Translations under genes and position numbers: made by a program
Assembly: GCF_036013645.1 (NCBI RefSeq)
Contig: NZ_CP107869.1
Span: forward strand, 4,278,001 to 4,342,000
From: Streptomyces sp. NBC_00490
Lineage (GTDB): Bacteria > Actinomycetota > Actinomycetes > Streptomycetales > Streptomycetaceae
DNA length: 64,000 nucleotides
Reading direction: 5' to 3'
Shown: positions 25,668 to 35,263 of the stretch, in pieces
How the letters are laid out: every line of letters begins with the position of its first letter
Position numbering within the stretch: the first letter of the stretch is position 1
The notes under the pieces: model-generated
Told to the model about the DNA's origin: nothing
Seen by the model: only the letters and a program-made list of their open reading frames with translations
Databases searched by the model: none

Positions 25668-27011
25668 CTACGCCCCGAGCGCCCGCGCCACCGTATAGAT
25701 CAGCAGCCCCGCCAACGAGCCCACCACCGTGCCGTTGATCCGGATGAACTGCAGGTCCCGTCCGATATGAGCCTCGATCTTCCGCGTCGTGTGCTCGGCG
25801 TCCCAGCCCGCCACCGTGTCCGTGATGAGCAGGGTGATCTCGCGGCGGTACGTGGTCACCACGTACACCGCGGCCCCCTCGACCCACCTGTCGACCTTGG
25901 CCTGCAACCGGGGCTCCACCGCCATCCGCGCCCCCAGCGACAGCAACGACGCCCGCACCCGCAGCCGTAGCTCACTGCGCTCGTCCTCGGCGGCGGAGAC
26001 GATCATCGACCGTACGGCGGTCCAGGCGGACGCGATCAGGTCCTGGACCTCGCCGCGCCCGAGGACCTCGCCCTTGAGCCGCTCGACCCGCGCCCGCGTG
26101 TCCGTGTCGGACTGCAGATCGGTCGCGAAGTCCGTCAGGAAACGGTCCAGCGCGCCCCGCGCCGGGTGCGAGGGCATGTCCCGCATCTCCGTCACGAACC
26201 GCAGCAGTTCCTTGTAGACCCGCTCGCCGACCTTCTTGTCGACGAAACGGGGGGTCCAGCCGGGCGCGCCGCCCTGCACCGCGTCCATGACCTGTTCGTC
26301 GTGGAGCACCAGCCAGTCGTGGGCCCGCGTCACCACGAGGTCCACGACCCGCCGGTGTCCGCCGTCCGCGACGATCTTGTCCAGCATCTTCCCGATGCCC
26401 GGCGCGATCTCCTGCGCGTCGGCCCGCCGGGTGATCGCCTCTCCCACGACCGCCTGCACATCGGAGTCCCGCAGCACGGTCAGCGCCCCGCGCAGTGCCG
26501 CCGAGAGCTCCGCCGTCACCCGGTCGGCGTGCTCGGGCTCCGCGAGCCACGCGCCCAGCCGGCTGCCGATGCCCACCGCCCGCAGCCGTTGGCGTACGAC
26601 GTCCTCGGAGAGGAAGTTCTCCCCGACGAACTCCCCCAGGGAGACGCCGAGCTGGTCCTTCTTGTTCGGGATGATCGCGGTGTGCGGGATGGGCAGACCG
26701 AGCGGGTGGCGGAAGAGGGCCGTGACCGCGAACCAGTCCGCCATCGCACCCACCATCCCGGCCTCGGCGGCCGCGGCGACATAGCCGGCCCACGGGCCCG
26801 CCCCGTGCCCCGAGGCCACCTCGGCGAGCACGTACACGACCGCCACGAACAGCAGCAGCCCGGCAGCGGTGAGCTTCATGCGGCGTACGCCGCGCTGCTT
26901 CTCCTCGTCGGCGGCGCTGAACGCGGTCATCGCGCGGTTACCGGCGGCGACCGGGCGGGCATGCTGCCCTACGTCAGTGGTATCCGATTCGTCTGGTTTC
27001 GTGCGTTCCAT
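25668..27011 (-). CDS. DUF445 family membrane protein
   Basis: A 447-residue protein of the DUF445 (YheB/YjiN-like) family. An N-terminal helix (KLTAAGLLLFVAVVYVLAEVA) is followed by the family signature AEAGMVGAMADWFAVTALFRHPLGLPIPHTAIIPNKKDQLG, a long amphipathic alpha-helical middle, and a final hydrophobic helix (INGTVVGSLAGLLIYTV). Function is unknown. ATG at 27044 with GGAAGG just upstream is an alternative that adds 11 residues. Confidence 0.9.
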   Translation of the reverse strand: MERTKPDESDTTDVGQHARPVAAGNRAMTAFSAADEEKQRGVRRMKLTAAGLLLFVAVVYVLAEVASGHGAGPWAGYVAAAAEAGMVGAMADWFAVTALFRHPLGLPIPHTAIIPNKKDQLGVSLGEFVGENFLSEDVVRQRLRAVGIGSRLGAWLAEPEHADRVTAELSAALRGALTVLRDSDVQAVVGEAITRRADAQEIAPGIGKMLDKIVADGGHRRVVDLVVTRAHDWLVLHDEQVMDAVQGGAPGWTPRFVDKKVGERVYKELLRFVTEMRDMPSHPARGALDRFLTDFATDLQSDTDTRARVERLKGEVLGRGEVQDLIASAWTAVRSMIVSAAEDERSELRLRVRASLLSLGARMAVEPRLQAKVDRWVEGAAVYVVTTYRREITLLITDTVAGWDAEHTTRKIEAHIGRDLQFIRINGTVVGSLAGLLIYTVARALGA

Positions 27012-27232
27012 CCACTCCACCCGTTCGTGATCCCCGGTACACATTGTCCCTTCCTGACCGACTCCTGGAACGGAACAGGAGTTCCCGACGTCTGTCAGGT
27101 AGGGGGGAGCTCACTCCTGAACTCCGGTGGCCCAATGGGGGGTCTGTTCACACACCCCTCACCACATGACGCATCATGAGGTGATCACATCGGAGCCTCG
27201 GGCTCCCGTCTGCCCGAGGAGATATGCACCGC

Positions 27233-28600
27233 ATGACCAGGCGTAGTGCCGGGGGTGTGGGGGCGCCCCCTGCAAAGCACCGTGCCCTGCTTTCCGCGAT
27301 GATCGCCCTGATCGTGGCGCTGTCCGCCGCCATATACGTCGGTGTCGCCGCCGACGACGGCAGCACCGACCAGCGGACCACCGTCGCGCAGGGCGCCGCC
27401 CCGCACAATCCCGCCGCCCCCGCCTCCACCGGCACCTGGGTCGGCGCATGGTCCACCTCTCCGGCGGGTGCCGAGCCCGGCACCGAGACCGAGGGCATGG
27501 CGGGCCGCTCGGTACGCAATGTCGTGCACTCCGCCATAGGGGGTACGAGTGCCCGCATCACGCTGTCCAACCTCTACGGCCAGTCGCCGCTGACCATCAC
27601 CCACGCGTCGATCGCCGTCGCCGCGGGCAGCGACACCGCCGCCGCGACCGCGCAGACGATGCGGCGCCTCACCTTCGGCGGCAACACCACCGTCGTCGTC
27701 CCGGCCGGCGGCCAGGTCATGAGCGACGCGGTCCGCATCGCCATCGCGTACGGCAGTGACGTCCTGGTCACCACGTACTCCCCCACGCCGTCCGGGCCGG
27801 TCACCTACCACCCGCACGCCCGCCAGATCTCCTACGTCGCCGTCGGCGACCTCTCCGAGGACGTGACGGGGGCGGCGTACACCGAACAGAGCCCGTACTG
27901 GCGCTACCTGACCGCGCTGGACGTGCTGAGCAACGAGTCCGACGGCACGGTCGTCGTCCTCGGCGACTCGCTGACCGACGGCATCACCTCCACCCAGGGC
28001 GCCAACCACCGCTGGACGGACGTCCTTTCGGACCGGCTGCGCACGGCGATCGAGGCCGGCCGCGACCTGCCCCGCTACAGCGTCGTCAACCAGGGCATCA
28101 GCGGCAACCAGGTCCTCGCCAACGGCCTCGGCCGCCCCGCCGACAACCAGAGCGGTCTGGGCCGCTTCGGCCGGGACGTGCTGAGCCGCACGAACGTGAA
28201 GGTCGTCGTCATCGACCTCGGCGTCAACGACATCCTCCGCAACCCGCAGCTCGCCGACCCCGACAGGATCCTCGACGGCCTGCGCACGCTGGTCCGCCAG
28301 GCCCACGCCCGCGGCATCAAGGTCGTCGGCGCGACCCTGATGCCCTTCCAGGGCCACCGGGGATACACCGGGGCCAGGGAGGACGTCCGGCAGCGGATCA
28401 ACGCCGAGATCCGCGACGGCAAGGTCTACGACGCGGTCGTGGACTTCGACGAGGCGCTCAGGGACCCGTACAACCCGCGGAGGCTGCGGTCCGACTACGA
28501 CTCGGGGGACCGTCTCCACCCAAGCGACAAGGGGTACGCGCGGATGGCGGAGGCCTTCGACCTGGAGGACCTGAAGGGCTCGGCACCGGCGGAGCTGTAG
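27233..28600 (+). CDS. Secreted SGNH/GDSL hydrolase
   Basis: A 455-residue exported esterase/lipase-type enzyme. The N-terminal hydrophobic segment (LLSAMIALIVALSAAIYVGVAA) is a signal or anchor. Residues 75-215 form a beta-rich accessory domain (WVGAWSTSPAG...RNVVHSAIGGTSARITLSNLYG), and the SGNH domain follows with VVVLGDSLTDG (block I, Ser), the Gly of block II, IDLGVNDIL (block III, Asn) and SGDRLHPSDKGY (block V, Asp and His). GAGGAG is 11 bases before the chosen ATG. Related Streptomyces enzymes are lipases; the substrate here is unknown. Confidence 0.92.
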   Translation: MTRRSAGGVGAPPAKHRALLSAMIALIVALSAAIYVGVAADDGSTDQRTTVAQGAAPHNPAAPASTGTWVGAWSTSPAGAEPGTETEGMAGRSVRNVVHSAIGGTSARITLSNLYGQSPLTITHASIAVAAGSDTAAATAQTMRRLTFGGNTTVVVPAGGQVMSDAVRIAIAYGSDVLVTTYSPTPSGPVTYHPHARQISYVAVGDLSEDVTGAAYTEQSPYWRYLTALDVLSNESDGTVVVLGDSLTDGITSTQGANHRWTDVLSDRLRTAIEAGRDLPRYSVVNQGISGNQVLANGLGRPADNQSGLGRFGRDVLSRTNVKVVVIDLGVNDILRNPQLADPDRILDGLRTLVRQAHARGIKVVGATLMPFQGHRGYTGAREDVRQRINAEIRDGKVYDAVVDFDEALRDPYNPRRLRSDYDSGDRLHPSDKGYARMAEAFDLEDLKGSAPAEL

Positions 28601-29161
28601 GACGGGGCCGGACGCGGGTCTCGTACCGCCCCAGCCGGCCAGCCCCGCACCCCCCCGGGCGCCGGCCTCCCACCCACCGGCGGCAGCTTCGTACCCGCCC
28701 CGGGCGCCGGTCTCGCACCACCCACCGGGCGGCAGCCTGGCACCACCCACCGGGCGCCGCCCTCCCACTGCCCCGGGCGCCGACCTCCCACCACCCGTCG
28801 CAGCGGCCTCGTACCCGCCCCGAGCGCCGGTCTCGTACCCGCCCCGGGCGCCGGTCTCGCACCACCCACCGGGCGGCAGCCTGGCACCACCCACCGGGCG
28901 CCGCCCTCCCACTGCCCCGGGCGCCGACCTCCCACCACCCGCCGCGGCGGCCTCGTACCCGCCCCGAGCGCCGGTCTCGTACCCGCCCCGGGCGCCGGTC
29001 TCGCACCACCCACCGGGCGGCAGCCTGGCACCACCCACCGGGCGCCGCCCTCCCACTGCCCCGGGCGCCGACCTCCCACCACCCGCCGCGGCGGCCTCGT
29101 ACCGCCCCGGGCGTCGGCCCCGCACCTCCCGCCGGGCGCCGGTCCCGTACCGCCCCGGCTG
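28601..29161. other. Intergenic region filled by a tandem repeat, 561 bp
   Basis: Both neighbours point into this region. Apart from short partial units at the left edge it consists of the 144-bp tandem repeat described at 28717-29103. Open frames cross it on the minus strand because 144 is a multiple of three, but their composition is purely Gly/Arg/Pro/Ala and no start signal is present. Confidence 0.6.
28717..29103. repeat. 144-bp tandem repeat, about 2.7 copies
   Basis: Copies begin at 28717, 28861 and 29005, exactly 144 bp apart, and the two full copies differ at only a few bases. Each unit is built from shorter CACCACCCACCGGGCG- and CCCGGGCGCCG-like blocks. It sits between two convergent genes. 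Confidence 0.85.
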
Positions 29162-29974
29162 TCAGTCCTCGTACCGCCGCCGGTCCCGCCGCTCCCGGCG
29201 CAGCTCGCGGCGGTCCTCCATCGCCTCGTGGACCTGGTCCATGGCGTCACGGTGGACATCGTGGAGGCCGAGCGGATCGTGGTGGGAAGAGCTCAGCTCC
29301 CGGCGCGCGTTCTTCCGCTCCAGCCGCTCCAGCCGCCGCTCCTCCTTCAGCCGCTGTCGCTCCGCCCTGGGCAGCTTCCGGTACACCTCGACGCCGCCCA
29401 TCAGGGCGAGCCCGTTGACGATCACCCGCGGGGCCTGCGGATCCTCCGGCTCCTCGTGGGCGCGCTCGTCGAAACCGCCCATGATCCCGATCCCGCGCAC
29501 GACGACCTCGACACCCGGCGGCACGATCACCTCGATACCGCCCATGATCGCCACACAGGTGATCTCGACCTCGCGGTCCGCGAAGTTCGCCTCCCGCAGA
29601 TCGATCTCGCCACCGCCCCAGAAGGCGAAGCCGGTGAACCGCTTCGGCACGGTCCAGCGCCCCTTGCGCTGGAACCCGGCCATGACGGCGACGCCCCACG
29701 TCGACGAGCCCTCGCCGCCTGTGATCCTCGACGCCCAACTCCCGTCCGCGACGGGCTCCTTGAACAGGTTCACCGCCGGCCCGGGCGCGGTCGGCAGGTC
29801 CCGGGTGATCGGCGTCAGCTCGCCGTAGGTCCGCGCCTTGTACGTCGCGTCCAGCCGCTCCTCGAACTCCTGCATGTCGAGACGGCCCTCCGCGACGGCG
29901 TCCCGCAGGATCTCGGCCACTCGCTCACGGTCGGCGTCGGATGCGCGAAGGTCCGGGAGTTCGTCGTCCGTCAT
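29162..29974 (-). CDS. DUF1707 and LiaF-like domain protein
   Basis: A 270-residue cytoplasmic protein. Residues 6-60 are a DUF1707 domain (LRASDADRERVAEILRDAVAEGRLDMQEFEERLDATYKARTYGEL). Residues 90-200 are repeats of the cell-envelope-response beta domain (GVAVMAGFQRKGRW, CVAIMGGIEVIVPPGVEV, GIGIMGGFDERA, GLALMGGVEV), as in LiaF/DUF2154 proteins. The C-terminal 60 residues are a very charged Arg/Glu coiled-coil-like tail with many HD and ED pairs. A role in envelope stress signalling is inferred from domain content. Confidence 0.88.
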   Translation of the reverse strand: MTDDELPDLRASDADRERVAEILRDAVAEGRLDMQEFEERLDATYKARTYGELTPITRDLPTAPGPAVNLFKEPVADGSWASRITGGEGSSTWGVAVMAGFQRKGRWTVPKRFTGFAFWGGGEIDLREANFADREVEITCVAIMGGIEVIVPPGVEVVVRGIGIMGGFDERAHEEPEDPQAPRVIVNGLALMGGVEVYRKLPRAERQRLKEERRLERLERKNARRELSSSHHDPLGLHDVHRDAMDQVHEAMEDRRELRRERRDRRRYED

Positions 29975-30007
29975 ACACAGAAGCCTACGAGTTCGAACGT
30001 TCCCGCA

Positions 30008-30973
30008 CTATGCGGTCGCCCGCTCGGCATACATCTTCGCGATGACCGCCTCGATGTCCGGCTCCCGCACCGACAGATCCACCAGCGGATACTCCGCCGC
30101 GATCCGCGCCACCAGAGGCGCCGCCGACGCCCCCGCCGGGAACGCCAGCCACTGCCGCGGCCCTTCCACCTTCACCACCCGGGCGGGCGCCGCCTCGATC
30201 GGCGGCAGCTCCCGCTCCAGGTCCACCACCAGGATCCGCTCGCTCTCCCCCGCCTCGTGCAGACCGGCGAGCGGACCGTCGTACATCAGACGCCCGTGGT
30301 CGATCACCATCACCCGTGAGCAGAGCTGCTCGATGTCCTGGAGATCATGCGTGGTCAGCAGGACGGTCGTGCCGTTCTCGGAGTTCAACTCCCGCAGAAA
30401 ACCCCGCACCTTGGCCTTGGAGATGACGTCGAGGCCGATCGTCGGCTCGTCCAGGTACAGCACCTCGGGGTCGTGCAGCAGCGCCGCCGCGATGTCGCCG
30501 CGCATCCGCTGGCCCAGCGAGAGCTGGCGCACGGGCACGTCCAACAGGTCCGCCAGTTCGAGGAGTTCGACGCAGCGGTCGAGGTTCTCGCGGTAGCGGG
30601 CGTCGGGGATCCGGTACATGCGGTGCATCAGCTTGTACGAGTCGATCAGCGGCAGGTCCCACCACAGCGTCGTCCGCTGCCCGAACACCACCCCGATCCG
30701 GTGCGCGAGCCGCGACCGCTCCCGGGACGGGTCGATGCCCGCCACCCGCAGCCGGCCCCCGCTCGGCGTCAGGATGCCCGTCAGCATCTTGATCGTGGTC
30801 GACTTCCCGGCGCCGTTCGGCCCGATGTACCCGACCATCTCGCCCCGCGCGACCCGGAAGGAGATCGAGTCGACGGCCCGCACCTCACGCCGCTCCCGCT
30901 TCATGAACCCGGTCTTCCTGCGCACGTCGAAGACCTTCTCGACGCGGTCCAGCTCGATGAAAGCCTCACCCAT
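30008..30973 (-). CDS. ABC-2 exporter ATPase subunit
   Basis: A 321-residue ATP-binding subunit. Walker A GPNGAGKSTT, Q-loop VFGQRTTLWWDLP, signature LSLGQRMRGD, Walker B VLYLDEPTIGLD and H-loop LLTTHD are all intact. The 70 residues at the C-terminus resemble the DUF4162-like domain of ABC-2 drug or polysaccharide exporter ATPases. It is the last gene of a three-gene unit with two permeases (18-bp gap to the first). ATG at 30973 was chosen; GTG at 30985 is also possible. Confidence 0.93.
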   Translation of the reverse strand: MGEAFIELDRVEKVFDVRRKTGFMKRERREVRAVDSISFRVARGEMVGYIGPNGAGKSTTIKMLTGILTPSGGRLRVAGIDPSRERSRLAHRIGVVFGQRTTLWWDLPLIDSYKLMHRMYRIPDARYRENLDRCVELLELADLLDVPVRQLSLGQRMRGDIAAALLHDPEVLYLDEPTIGLDVISKAKVRGFLRELNSENGTTVLLTTHDLQDIEQLCSRVMVIDHGRLMYDGPLAGLHEAGESERILVVDLERELPPIEAAPARVVKVEGPRQWLAFPAGASAAPLVARIAAEYPLVDLSVREPDIEAVIAKMYAERATA

Positions 30974-30991
30974 GACCTCGCCCACGACCCC

Positions 30992-31885
30992 TCAGTTCCC
31001 CGTGCTCTGATACGTCCGCAACCCGGCCCGCCACGCCAGCCCCGCCAGCGCACAACACCCCACCGCCACCAGCGGCGACAGGAACGCCACCCACGCGGGC
31101 AGCCCCAGCGGCAGCGGCACACCCAGCACATACGTGGCCGGCAGCCAGTTGACGAAGGCCAGCGGGAACACGAACGTCACCCCGCGCACCAGCTCCGTCG
31201 CGAACACCGTCGGCGGATACTGCAGCATCGTCGTACCGCCGTACGTGAACGCGTTCTGCACCTCGGAGGCGTCCTTCGCCACGAACTGGAAGGCCGCGCC
31301 CGCGATGAACACCGCACCGAAGATCCCGGCGCCGCTCAGGATCATCACCGGCATCAGCAGCAGCTTCAGCGCCGTCCAGTCGATGTCGACCGTGGCCAGC
31401 CCGTAGCCCAGCACCATCACACCCTGCGTGATCCGGCCCAGGCGCCGCAGCCCGAACTGGTCCGCCGCCATCTGCGCGAGCACCGGCGCCGGACGCACCA
31501 GCAGCGTGTCCAGCGTGCCGTCACGCACCCGCCGACCCAGCTTCTCCATCGAGCCCAGCAGCAGATCGGCGAGACCGAACGCGGTGCTGGACAGCCCGTA
31601 CAGGAAGGCGACTTGGGGCAGCGTGTAACCGCCGAGCGCGTCGACACGGGAGAACATCAGCATGATCGCGACGAAGTCGAGCGCGGTCGCCGTGAAGTTG
31701 CCCAGCGTGGTCATGAGGAAGGAGGCCCGGTAGGCCATCGTGGAGCGGATCCACATCGCGGAGATCATCCGGTAGACGCGCAGCCCGTCGACGACCCTGC
31801 CGCTCCTGGCCAGTTCGCCGCTTCCGGTCACTTCGCCGCTCTCGACCGCCCCGCCGGTGTCGGCCACCCTGCCGGTGTCAACCAC
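30992..31885 (-). CDS. ABC-2 exporter permease (second)
   Basis: A 297-residue membrane protein of the ABC2_membrane_6 type with six hydrophobic segments after a Gly/Val/Ser-rich leader; WIRSTMAYRASFLMTTLGN precedes helix 1 and SSTAFGLADLLLGSMEKLGRRVRDGTLDTLLVRPAPVL is the characteristic cytoplasmic loop. It forms a heterodimeric exporter with the gene upstream. The start is uncertain: GTG at 31885 overlaps the previous stop by eight bases; starts further downstream would remove the low-complexity leader. Confidence 0.85.
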   Translation of the reverse strand: MVDTGRVADTGGAVESGEVTGSGELARSGRVVDGLRVYRMISAMWIRSTMAYRASFLMTTLGNFTATALDFVAIMLMFSRVDALGGYTLPQVAFLYGLSSTAFGLADLLLGSMEKLGRRVRDGTLDTLLVRPAPVLAQMAADQFGLRRLGRITQGVMVLGYGLATVDIDWTALKLLLMPVMILSGAGIFGAVFIAGAAFQFVAKDASEVQNAFTYGGTTMLQYPPTVFATELVRGVTFVFPLAFVNWLPATYVLGVPLPLGLPAWVAFLSPLVAVGCCALAGLAWRAGLRTYQSTGN

Positions 31886-32678
31886 CCTGCACCACCACCC
31901 GCCGCGTCGCCGCCCTCTGCACCATCCGCCCGGCCGCCAGCAGCACCACCGCCCACATCGCCTGGAAGGCATAGGTGCCCAGCGGATCGGCGTGCCCCAT
32001 CAGCACATCCGCGGGCGCCTGGAGCAGAGACGACCACGGCAGGGCCCGTACGACCTCGCCGAGCGTGCCCGGGAAGACGTTCAGCGGCAGGATCATCCCC
32101 GAGCAGAACCACCCGACGAACATCACCATCTGCGCCACCCCGGTGCCGTCGAGCAGCCAGAACGCGCTCAACGCCACCAGGTACCGGATCCCGAAACTGA
32201 CCAGCATCGCCAGCAGCACCGCCCCGAGGAACGCCACCCACGAGGACACGTCCGTCGGCAGCGCGAGGTCGAAGACCAGCGCCCCGAACACGAAGGGGAT
32301 CACCCCGCGCCCCAGCAGCTCGAACCCCGCCCGGCCCAAGTCGGCCGCCAGCCACCACAGTTGAAGATCGGCCGGACGGTACAGGTCGATCGCGATGTCA
32401 CCCGTGCGGATACGCTCCATGAGCTCGCTCTCGACGCCCCCGCCCCCGTTGGCGAGCGTCTTGAACAGCGACTGGCCGATCCACACATAGGTGACGGCCT
32501 GCGCCAGGTCGTACCCGCCCAGGTGCGGCTTCTCGTCCCACAGCGCGGTGTAGGTGTAGACGAGAATCAACCCGAACACCGTGTTGGTGAACACCCCGGC
32601 CGCGGTGGCCGCCCGATAGGTCGCGTACCGTCTGAATCCGCCCGCCGCGACGGCCAGGTACAACCGTCCCGAACCCAT
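31878..32678 (-). CDS. ABC-2 exporter permease (first)
   Basis: A 266-residue, six-helix permease homologous to the next gene: it has the same arrangement with GGGGVESELMERIRTGDIAIDLYRPADLQLWWLAADLGRA as the loop after helix 2. It is the first gene of the exporter operon and starts at an ATG with a GGGAGGG region upstream. The exported compound is unknown; such two-permease plus ATPase sets often export antibiotics or lipids. Confidence 0.9.
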   Translation of the reverse strand: MGSGRLYLAVAAGGFRRYATYRAATAAGVFTNTVFGLILVYTYTALWDEKPHLGGYDLAQAVTYVWIGQSLFKTLANGGGGVESELMERIRTGDIAIDLYRPADLQLWWLAADLGRAGFELLGRGVIPFVFGALVFDLALPTDVSSWVAFLGAVLLAMLVSFGIRYLVALSAFWLLDGTGVAQMVMFVGWFCSGMILPLNVFPGTLGEVVRALPWSSLLQAPADVLMGHADPLGTYAFQAMWAVVLLAAGRMVQRAATRRVVVQGG

Positions 32679-32890
32679 CAGTCCCAGCCCTCCCGGCCCG
32701 TCCGGACACCGAAGCGCAGGAGCCTAGCCCGCTGGTGGTGACGCATGCCACCCGTTTTCCGGGCGGACGCGCGCCGCTCATCGGGAACGGAACGCATGGT
32801 GCGACAGTCTTCATCCGGGGACGCAGAAGACGTACGAGGGCGTACGGCGACGTACGACGTAAAAGCGTGAAACAGGAGTCCGTGCACGAC

Positions 32891-35263
32891 ATGAGCGACG
32901 AGCCGCAGCAGCCGAACCAGGGCTGGGCACCCAGAGAACCCCAGGCGGCTGAAGAGCCCGGCGGGAAGAAGCCGAAGCGGCCCAAGCGGACCGGATGGCG
33001 ACGGATCATCCCCACCTGGCGCATGGTGCTCGGCACCTTCGTCCTCGGGATACTGCTGCTGATCGGCCTGTTCTTCCTCGGCTACTCGCTGGTGAAGATC
33101 CCGCCCGCCAACGCCCTCGCCACCAAGCAGTCCAACGTCTACCTCTACGCGGACGGCAGCCAGCTCGCCCGCGACGGCGAGGTCAACCGCGAGAACGTCA
33201 GCCTCTCCCAGGTCTCGAAGGCCGCCCAGCACGCCGTACTCGCCGCCGAGGACCGCGACTTCTACTCCGAGTCGGCGATCGACCCCAAGGCGATGGTGCG
33301 CGCCGGCTGGAACACCGCCACCGGCAAGGGCACCCAGTCCGGCTCCACGATCACCCAGCAGTACGTGAAGAACTACTACCTCGCGCAGGAGCAGACCGTC
33401 ACCCGCAAGGTGAAGGAGTTCTTCATCTCGATCAAGCTGGACCGGGAGAAGTCCAAGGCCGAGATCCTCGAGGGCTACCTCAACACCAGCTACTTCGGCC
33501 GCAATTCCTACGGCATCCAGGCCGCCGCCCAGGCGTACTACGGCAAGGACGCCACCGACCTCTCCGCGGCCGAGGGCGCCTATCTCGCCGCCCTGCTCAA
33601 CGCGCCCAGCGAGTACGACGTCGTCGCCCACCCCGAGAACAAGTCGGCCGCCGTGGCCCGCTGGAACTACGTCCTCGACGGCATGGTCAAGGAGGGCTGG
33701 CTGAAGCAGTCCGAGCGCACCGGCCTGAAGTTCCCGATGCCGAAGGAGGCCACCGTCTCCACCGGTATGTCCGGGCAGCGCGGCTACCTCGTCAACGCCG
33801 TCAACGACTACCTGCGCGACAACAAGATCCTCACCTCCGACGAGCTCGACGCCGGCGGTTACCGCATCACCACCACCATCCAGAAGAGCAAGCAGGACGC
33901 CTTCGTCGACGCCGTCAACGACAAGCTGATGGACAAGCTCGACAAGAAGAACCGCAAGGTCGACACCTACGTCCGCGCGGGCGGCGCCGCCGTCGACCCG
34001 AAAACCGGGCAGGTCGTCGCCATGTACGGCGGCATCGACTACGTCAAGCAGTACACGAACAACGCCACCCGCCGGGACTTCCAGGTCGGCTCCACCTTCA
34101 AGCCCTTCGTGTTCACCTCGGCCGTCCAGAACGAGTCCACCACGCAGGACGGCCGCACCATCACCCCGAACACCATCTACGACGGCACCAACAGGCGCCC
34201 CGTCGAGGGCTGGACCGGCGGCAGCTACGACCCGGCCAACGAGGACGACGTGTCGTACGGCGACATCACCGTGCGCACCGCCACCGACAAGTCGGTGAAC
34301 TCGGTGTACGCGCAGATGGCCGTGGACGTCGGCTCCGACAAGGTCAAGGACACCGCGGTCGCCCTCGGCATCCCCTCCGGCACCCCCGACCTGACCGCCT
34401 CGCCCTCCATCGCGCTCGGCGTGAACACCGCCAGCGTCCTCGACATGGCGGAGTCGTACGCCACGCTCGCCAACCACGGCAAGCACGGCGCGTACACGTT
34501 GATCAAGACGATCACCAGGGACGGCAAGGACGTCGTGGAGCTGCCGAAGCACAAGAGCTCCCAGGTCGTCACCCGCGAGGCCGCCGACACCACGACGTCG
34601 ATCCTGCAGAGCGTCGTGGAGAACGGCACCGCCACCGCCGCCCAGGCCGCGGGCCGCCCGGCGGCCGGCAAGACCGGCACGGCCGAGGAGGACCAGGCCG
34701 CCTGGTTCGCCGGCTACACCCCCGACCTCGCCACCGTCGTCGCGGTGATGGGCCAGGACCCGGTCACCGCCAAGCACAAGTCCCTGTACGGCGTCATGGG
34801 CCTGCCGCGCATCAACGGCGGCGGGGCGCCCACCGAGATCTGGGCCCAGTTCACCGAGGCCGCCCTGAAGGGCAAGTCCGCCACCGAGTTCGACCTCGAA
34901 CTCCAGGAGGGCGCCGACGTGGTCGAGACGCCGACCGAGGAACCGAGCTTCGTTCCCCCGGAGGAAACGGAGGGCGAGGACGACGGCGGCACGACCGACG
35001 GGGGCCAGGACACCGGCGGTGAGACCGACGGCGGCACGACGGGTGACACCACGACGACCGGCGGTACGACGGGCGACACCACCACGGGCGGCGCGACGGG
35101 AGACACGACCAGCACGGGCGGGACGACCGGCGACACGACCACGGGTGGCACCACAGGGGATCCCACCACCGGCGGCACCACGGGAGACACGACCACCGGC
35201 GGCACGACGACCGGGACGACAGGCGGCACGGCGGCGGGCGGAGGCCTACCGACATTTCAGTGA
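32891..35263 (+). CDS. Class A penicillin-binding protein (GT51 + transpeptidase) with Thr/Gly-rich tail
   Basis: A 790-residue bifunctional peptidoglycan synthase. Basic cytoplasmic N-terminus, one helix (about residues 40-62), GT51 glycosyltransferase with catalytic Glu120 in AAEDRDFYSE and GGSTITQQYVKN-like block, then a transpeptidase domain with S401-T-F-K404, S468-V-N470 and K594-T-G596. The last 100 residues or so are tandem TTGDTTTGG-type repeats ending in a short hydrophobic tip; this tail probably spans or contacts the cell wall. GTG at 32882 is an alternative start. Divergent from the ABC exporter. Confidence 0.95.
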   Translation: MSDEPQQPNQGWAPREPQAAEEPGGKKPKRPKRTGWRRIIPTWRMVLGTFVLGILLLIGLFFLGYSLVKIPPANALATKQSNVYLYADGSQLARDGEVNRENVSLSQVSKAAQHAVLAAEDRDFYSESAIDPKAMVRAGWNTATGKGTQSGSTITQQYVKNYYLAQEQTVTRKVKEFFISIKLDREKSKAEILEGYLNTSYFGRNSYGIQAAAQAYYGKDATDLSAAEGAYLAALLNAPSEYDVVAHPENKSAAVARWNYVLDGMVKEGWLKQSERTGLKFPMPKEATVSTGMSGQRGYLVNAVNDYLRDNKILTSDELDAGGYRITTTIQKSKQDAFVDAVNDKLMDKLDKKNRKVDTYVRAGGAAVDPKTGQVVAMYGGIDYVKQYTNNATRRDFQVGSTFKPFVFTSAVQNESTTQDGRTITPNTIYDGTNRRPVEGWTGGSYDPANEDDVSYGDITVRTATDKSVNSVYAQMAVDVGSDKVKDTAVALGIPSGTPDLTASPSIALGVNTASVLDMAESYATLANHGKHGAYTLIKTITRDGKDVVELPKHKSSQVVTREAADTTTSILQSVVENGTATAAQAAGRPAAGKTGTAEEDQAAWFAGYTPDLATVVAVMGQDPVTAKHKSLYGVMGLPRINGGGAPTEIWAQFTEAALKGKSATEFDLELQEGADVVETPTEEPSFVPPEETEGEDDGGTTDGGQDTGGETDGGTTGDTTTTGGTTGDTTTGGATGDTTSTGGTTGDTTTGGTTGDPTTGGTTGDTTTGGTTTGTTGGTAAGGGLPTFQ

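Noticed and set aside
27185..29125. Long minus-strand frame with Gly/Arg-rich 48-residue repeats
   Set aside because: The periodicity is the 144-bp DNA repeat read through; the frame then runs antisense to the SGNH hydrolase. No start signal or plausible composition.
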